Of a stretch of DNA of 44,405 nt, positions 40,628 through 44,405 are shown piece after piece. The position numbers and the translations under genes were made by a program. The DNA comes from an uncultured Bacteroidales bacterium (GTDB taxonomy: Bacteria > Bacteroidota > Bacteroidia > Bacteroidales > JAUNSR01). The DNA lies in NCBI GenBank assembly GCA_947074105.1, contig CAMTON010000023.1, positions 1 through 44,405 on the forward strand, given 5' to 3'. The notes beneath the pieces were generated by a model. It had not been told where the DNA came from. It made no database searches and saw only the letters and a program-made list of their open reading frames with translations. How positions within the stretch are numbered: position 1 is the stretch's first letter; the number at the start of each line of letters is the position of its first letter.

Positions 40628-41842
40628 CTATGATTTCTTTTTTAATCTCAACAATGCCTCCATATAGTAATAATCGGCATATATTATTGACGCATCTATT
40701 TCCGAACCGTTAGGCTTATGTCCTGTACTGTGATTAAGAAAAGCAGGTTTGCTCTCTCCGCATATATACTTCTCTGAACTTAATGATGAAATCATAGCCT
40801 TAGCTGTATCAAAATAAAGCTCCGATTTTTCAGCTCTCACATAATCGCTCAGTTCAATTAGAGCAGAAGCAACAATAGCAGCCGCAGAAGCATCTCTTGG
40901 AGAGTCAGGAATTTTCGGATCATTAAAATCCCAGTAAGGGATCTTATCTTCAGGAAGCCCGGAAATAAACACATCTGTGATCTTCTCCGCAAAATCAAGG
41001 TATTTCGGATCACCGGTTTCACGGTAAACCACAGTATAACCGTAGATTCCCCATGCCTGTCCACGCGCCCACATCGAAGTGTCATCATATCCCTGATGTG
41101 TTACACCTTTTATCAGATTTCCGGTGATCGTATCATAAACAGCAACATGATAACTTGTATAATCATCTCTGAAATGACACTCCATAGTCTTATCTGCATG
41201 AGCGACTGCTACATCATAAAGATATTTGTTCTCTCCGTTCTTTGCTGCCCAGAAAAGCATTTCAAGATTTATCATATTATCCATAATCGTATTATGAGGC
41301 CAGTCGTTCGGCTCACATTCCCTGGGCCATGAAAGCATGGTTCCTACAGTCGGATTAAAGAGAGTTGCCAGAGTATCTGCTGTTCTTAAGATAATCTTTT
41401 TATATTCCGGATTTCCCGTAAGCCTGTAACCGTTTCCGTATGAACAGAATACAAGAAAACCCAGATCATGGTCATATGCCGGAATATTACTCAGAAACTC
41501 AAGTGAACCGGTAAAATTCTCAGCTTCTTTCAGAAGTTCTTCATCTTCGGAATACTCATATCCATACCATAAGATTCCGGGCCAGAAGCCTGCACACCAC
41601 TCCTCTTTTGTTGCCTTACGGCAATGCCATGAAGAAGATGTGTCACTTATATTCCGGGGCATAAGAGTATAATCTATCAAACCTTCTCCGTTATTTTCGA
41701 GTTCGGTAAGTGTTCTTTTAGTCTGTGTTATACAATAATCAAGCGATCTCTTTGTTTCTGTCTGCACTTTGTTTTCATCAGCACATCCTGTCAGTAAGAA
41801 AAGTGATGTCAGCAGTCCTAATCCAATCTTTTTATTAATCAT
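40628..41842 (-). CDS. GH88 unsaturated glucuronyl hydrolase, lipoprotein
   Basis: A 404-residue (alpha/alpha)6-barrel enzyme. The signal peptide ends with the lipobox FLLTGC (lipidated Cys20), so it is a lipoprotein. Catalytic aspartates match GH88: Asp126 in AYDHDLGF and Asp188 in IMDNMINLEM, 62 residues apart as in Bacillus UGL (Asp88, Asp149). Other family segments are EEWCAGFWPGILWYGYEY, QGYDDTSMWARGQAWGIYG and DSPRDASAAAI. GH88 removes the unsaturated uronic acid left by polysaccharide lyases from glycosaminoglycan-like or other acidic oligosaccharides. It is 43 nt downstream of the GH43 gene, so the two are co-transcribed. The real substrate is unknown. Confidence 0.92.
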   Translation of the reverse strand: MINKKIGLGLLTSLFLLTGCADENKVQTETKRSLDYCITQTKRTLTELENNGEGLIDYTLMPRNISDTSSSWHCRKATKEEWCAGFWPGILWYGYEYSEDEELLKEAENFTGSLEFLSNIPAYDHDLGFLVFCSYGNGYRLTGNPEYKKIILRTADTLATLFNPTVGTMLSWPRECEPNDWPHNTIMDNMINLEMLFWAAKNGENKYLYDVAVAHADKTMECHFRDDYTSYHVAVYDTITGNLIKGVTHQGYDDTSMWARGQAWGIYGYTVVYRETGDPKYLDFAEKITDVFISGLPEDKIPYWDFNDPKIPDSPRDASAAAIVASALIELSDYVRAEKSELYFDTAKAMISSLSSEKYICGESKPAFLNHSTGHKPNGSEIDASIIYADYYYMEALLRLKKKS

Positions 41843-41885
41843 AAAAGTCGTGTATAAATAATGTTTTATTATATCATGGTAAATT

Positions 41886-43532
41886 CTATTCGGTCACTCT
41901 GAACCAGTCTATATCGAGCCATCCGTTGTCACCTCTTAAAGTCGGGTTAAGAATGAAAAGTCCTAATTTGGCACCTATCCATTTTCCCTGGCGTGCTTTG
42001 AATTCTCCGGGTATCTCCTTATATTTTTTCCCGTCAAGACTATAAGAATATCTGCATACGGCATCTTTGGAAACCTTTACTCTCAGCCAGATATCAAGGT
42101 TCAGAGACGGGAATTTCCCTCCCTCCATATATTTTCCCTTTATATCCTTCACAAGTCTTTCGGTCACTTCCGGATTTTTCTGTTCGGCATCTTTACACGA
42201 AGCATAGACAAGATCAAAATAATCACCATTCCTTTCGAGAGCCAGATAAGCATAATCCCAACCCATTACCAGCAGACCTGCTGTTTCACCTTCCGATTTT
42301 GAAGCAAAGCGAAGTTTTGTTGTCGCAGTAAACTCTTCAGCCGGAAACTTCTGAAGAAAAAGTGATGGGACTTCCCATAAATTTGTAATAGTATCACGGT
42401 AAGAATACAGACGCATAAAACCCATATTAGAAGGGAAACCGAAAGAAGACTGATAATTGGCATGCCAGCTCCATTGCTTACCGGGATTCTTAGTATTGAA
42501 TTCATCCGAAACCGGCGGAGTAACATTTGTGACCTTAGATGCAGTTACCGGTTTCTTATGTTTTGAGACAGGCTCTCCGCATCCGTCGCCGTTTTTATCA
42601 ATTCCTATGACAGGCCATCCCTTTTCCCATTTGAGCGGATTAAGATGAATGATTCTTCCATAAGCACCTTTATCCTGAAAATGAACAAACCAGTTCTCCC
42701 CAAAAGGAGTATCTACCCATGCACCCTGGTGAGGACCGTTGATACTGGTCGAACCCTGTTCCATAACCACTTTTGATTCATAAGGGCCATAAATATTCTT
42801 TGATCGCATAGCAAGCTGCCAACCGTTTTCCACACCTCCTGCCGGAGCAAAAATGTAGTAGCAACTGTCACGTTTATATAGTTTCGGACCCTCAACAGTA
42901 TGGTTAGCACCTTCATTTCCGTCAAATACCATTACAGGATTGCCTGTCAGTGACTTTCCGTCAGGTGTCATCTCATTCATTACAATGATACTGTTGATTC
43001 CGATACGGCTTGCAGCCCAGGCATAAGCCATATAGGCTTTACCATCGTCATCCCACAACGGTGTCGGATCAATCATGCCTTTTCCCTCTTTTACAAGATG
43101 AGGTTTGCTCCATTCTCCCAGAGGATCTGTCGCGGTAATCATATATATCCCGAAATCGGGATCTCCCCAATAGATATAATATATACCGTCATTATATCTT
43201 ATACAAGGAGCCCATACACCTTTCCCGTGTTGCGGTTTATCATAAAATCCTGCAGGTATCTGCTCCTTTAGCGCATAATTCACAAGATCCCAGTTTACGA
43301 GATCTTTGCTGTGAAGTATCGGAATCCCAGGTATGCAGTTGAAGCTGCTGGCTGTCATATAGAAATCATCGCCTACCCTTACTACGTCAGGATCACTATA
43401 ATCGGCATGTATTACGGGATTTTGATAATAACCGTTCCCAAGATCCGGATTATAGGCCTGCGATACATCCGCAAAACCACTGTTGACGTAAAAAGAGACA
43501 AGTAATAATGTTATTATATTTCGTATTTTCAT
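41886..43532 (-). CDS. GH43-family glycoside hydrolase with C-terminal beta-sandwich
   Basis: A 548-residue secreted enzyme. A signal peptide (1-21, ending GFADV) precedes a five-bladed beta-propeller GH43 domain (about 35-340). The general-base Asp47 lies in HADYSDPDVVRVGDDFYM, the pKa-modulating Asp is in GMIDPTPLWDDDGKAYMAYA, and the acid Glu is in HTVEGPKLYKRDSCYYIF. The C-terminal beta-sandwich (about 345-548, PPVSDEFNTKNPGKQWSWHA) is typical of GH43 subfamilies with beta-xylosidase or alpha-L-arabinofuranosidase activity. It leads an operon with the GH88 enzyme and follows an ECF sigma gene, so it may act in breakdown of a uronic-acid-containing polysaccharide. Activity on xylose or arabinose linkages is a family-level guess. 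Confidence 0.92.
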   Translation of the reverse strand: MKIRNIITLLLVSFYVNSGFADVSQAYNPDLGNGYYQNPVIHADYSDPDVVRVGDDFYMTASSFNCIPGIPILHSKDLVNWDLVNYALKEQIPAGFYDKPQHGKGVWAPCIRYNDGIYYIYWGDPDFGIYMITATDPLGEWSKPHLVKEGKGMIDPTPLWDDDGKAYMAYAWAASRIGINSIIVMNEMTPDGKSLTGNPVMVFDGNEGANHTVEGPKLYKRDSCYYIFAPAGGVENGWQLAMRSKNIYGPYESKVVMEQGSTSINGPHQGAWVDTPFGENWFVHFQDKGAYGRIIHLNPLKWEKGWPVIGIDKNGDGCGEPVSKHKKPVTASKVTNVTPPVSDEFNTKNPGKQWSWHANYQSSFGFPSNMGFMRLYSYRDTITNLWEVPSLFLQKFPAEEFTATTKLRFASKSEGETAGLLVMGWDYAYLALERNGDYFDLVYASCKDAEQKNPEVTERLVKDIKGKYMEGGKFPSLNLDIWLRVKVSKDAVCRYSYSLDGKKYKEIPGEFKARQGKWIGAKLGLFILNPTLRGDNGWLDIDWFRVTE

Positions 43533-43638
43533 ATTATTGATTTTTATCTGACCAGTATTAGTTATTCAGATAATAAAATTAACAGAAATTGCATTTAATT
43601 CATTTTTAAAGAAACATATATATTCTTTAATCCTTAAC

Positions 43639-44148
43639 CTACAAAGTTTTTCTAAGATACTCTCTCATCTCTTTGCGACCTATTCTGAGATGATTCTCCA
43701 CTGTCCTTTTGCTTATCGACATCTCTTCTGAAATCTCATTTACGGAATACTCTTTATATCGGTTCAGATAATATATCTTTCTACGCTGTGGCGGAAAAAG
43801 TTTCAGTTTATTCTGCTCAAAACTTTCGATGTTTCTCGCTATTATTTTTTGCTCCATTTCATAACAAACATTCTTTTCCTGCTGAATCACATAATCTTCA
43901 ACTTCGAGTCTTTTATAAAAATGACGGTAGTAATCGATAATCATATTACGGGCGATTGTAAAAATGAACGACTTTACCGTATCTGCTCTTAACATACGGT
44001 CATAATCCATAAGTCTTATAAACAGATCCTGTGTCATATCTTCTGAATCCATACGGTTTTGAATCCTTGAGAAAAAGAAATTTTCAACTGCTTTCCTATA
44101 ATCTTTATAGATAATAGTCATGTCGCAATGTATGTTTGTCGTATCCAT
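43639..44148 (-). CDS. ECF RNA polymerase sigma factor
   Basis: A 169-residue sigma-70 family factor of the ECF type. Region 2 (about 20-85) has FFFSRIQNRMDSEDMTQDLF and KSFIFTIARNMIIDYYRHF; region 4 (about 115-165) has FPPQRRKIYYLNRYKEYSVN and EISEEMSISKRTVENHLRIG, the -35-binding helix-turn-helix. It is like the FecI-like ECF factors of polysaccharide-use loci in Bacteroidales. No FecR anti-sigma or SusC/SusD pair follows; the next genes are GH43 and GH88 in the same direction. I use the ATG at 44148: an in-frame TTG (44181) falls inside the promoter. The anti-sigma could lie elsewhere or beyond the window. Confidence 0.88.
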   Translation of the reverse strand: MDTTNIHCDMTIIYKDYRKAVENFFFSRIQNRMDSEDMTQDLFIRLMDYDRMLRADTVKSFIFTIARNMIIDYYRHFYKRLEVEDYVIQQEKNVCYEMEQKIIARNIESFEQNKLKLFPPQRRKIYYLNRYKEYSVNEISEEMSISKRTVENHLRIGRKEMREYLRKTL

Positions 44149-44178
44149 AATAATGTGTTTTTTTGATATTTCCTGTAA

Positions 44179-44207
44179 CAAAAGTATTATTGAAAATGAA
44201 AATCAAA
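44179..44207 (-). promoter_or_regulatory. Promoter of the ECF sigma gene
   Basis: The minus strand reads TTTG (plus 44204-44207), 17 nt, then TACTTTTG (plus 44179-44186). The spacer is slightly short for the 19-20 nt ideal. It lies about 31 nt upstream of the ATG at 44148. Confidence 0.55.
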
Positions 44208-44360
44208 GAGTTTTTATCCTCCCTTTACATCTCATATCATTATACAGGACTCAAAAGGCGCACACACCTGATAGCCAACACGTTACACAAACCAAAACAG
44301 AGTCTCAAATAATTATAAGATACATTCAGGCACCTTCGGGAATCCGAAAAAGCGGATTTC

Positions 44361-44405
44361 GTACATCCGTACGATGTTAATATGACAACTGTACGGTGAT
44401 AATAT
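44361..44405. repeat. 22-bp-period repeat element, locus C (cut by the window end)
   Basis: Two units, GTACGATGTTAATATG at 44369 and GTACGGTGATAATAT at 44391, again exactly 22 bp apart and ending at the window edge; an extra GTAC stands at 44361. Together with loci A and B this shows a dispersed element with fixed period. It is upstream of the ECF sigma gene. Confidence 0.7.

Overview
The window is a continuous, gene-dense stretch of a low-GC Bacteroidales (Bacteroidota) chromosome. Four observations support this placement. Several promoters match the Bacteroides -33/-7 pattern (TTTG / TAnnTTTG), and start codons lack a clear Shine-Dalgarno. Many OmpA-type and lipoprotein genes have family-typical sequences. 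The metabolism looks strictly fermentative: pyruvate formate-lyase, formate channel, propionate-pathway carboxylase, aspartate 4-decarboxylase with an AspT-type antiporter. A GH43/GH88 plus ECF-sigma group looks like part of a polysaccharide-use locus. A Dysgonomonas- or Bacteroides-like genus is plausible, but I cannot name it. I see no rRNA, tRNA, insertion sequence, prophage or CRISPR array.

Layout. 1-8.4 kb is all minus strand: an OmpA protein, a small acidic protein, an MmeI-type DNA methyltransferase without its nuclease domain, rlmI, then an envelope/isoprenoid operon (degenerate M23/LytM protein - dxr - rseP). 8.7-13.8 kb holds a major OmpA-like porin, a formate/nitrite channel with a palindromic operator over its promoter, an ABC-F ATPase and CvfB. 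13.8-19.2 kb holds an arginine decarboxylase/antiporter operon (AaxB-AaxC type), an RhlE-like helicase and aspartate 4-decarboxylase. 19.6-23.7 kb holds pflB-pflA and a glycine-zipper OmpA lipoprotein. 23.9-30.0 kb carries the oxidative pentose phosphate genes pgl, gnd and zwf, with a methyltransferase between pgl and gnd and a GT90 glycosyltransferase at the end. 30.1-36.2 kb holds the AspT-family antiporter and a three-gene propionyl-CoA carboxylase operon preceded by a cobalamin riboswitch. 36.5-40.5 kb is the peroxide-defence cluster ahpF, ahpC and divergent oxyR. 40.6-44.2 kb holds a GH88 and a GH43 enzyme with an ECF sigma factor.

How the genes fit together. Pyruvate is split by PflB (activated by PflA), and the formate can leave through the FNT channel. 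Two decarboxylation/antiport pairs, arginine to agmatine and aspartate to alanine, consume protons and could serve acid resistance or energy conservation. Carboxylation of propionyl-CoA (or its reverse partner reactions) links to the B12-dependent methylmalonyl-CoA mutase step, which makes the B12 riboswitch in front of it of special interest.

The least expected structure is a 22-bp-period, strand-symmetric repeat element found at three intergenic places (about 10.05, 22.8 and 44.37 kb). Two of these sit between convergent genes. Other points worth a second look are the nuclease-less MmeI-like enzyme, the non-catalytic LytM protein beside dxr-rseP, a 50-residue insert in G6PDH, and an orphan ECF sigma factor.
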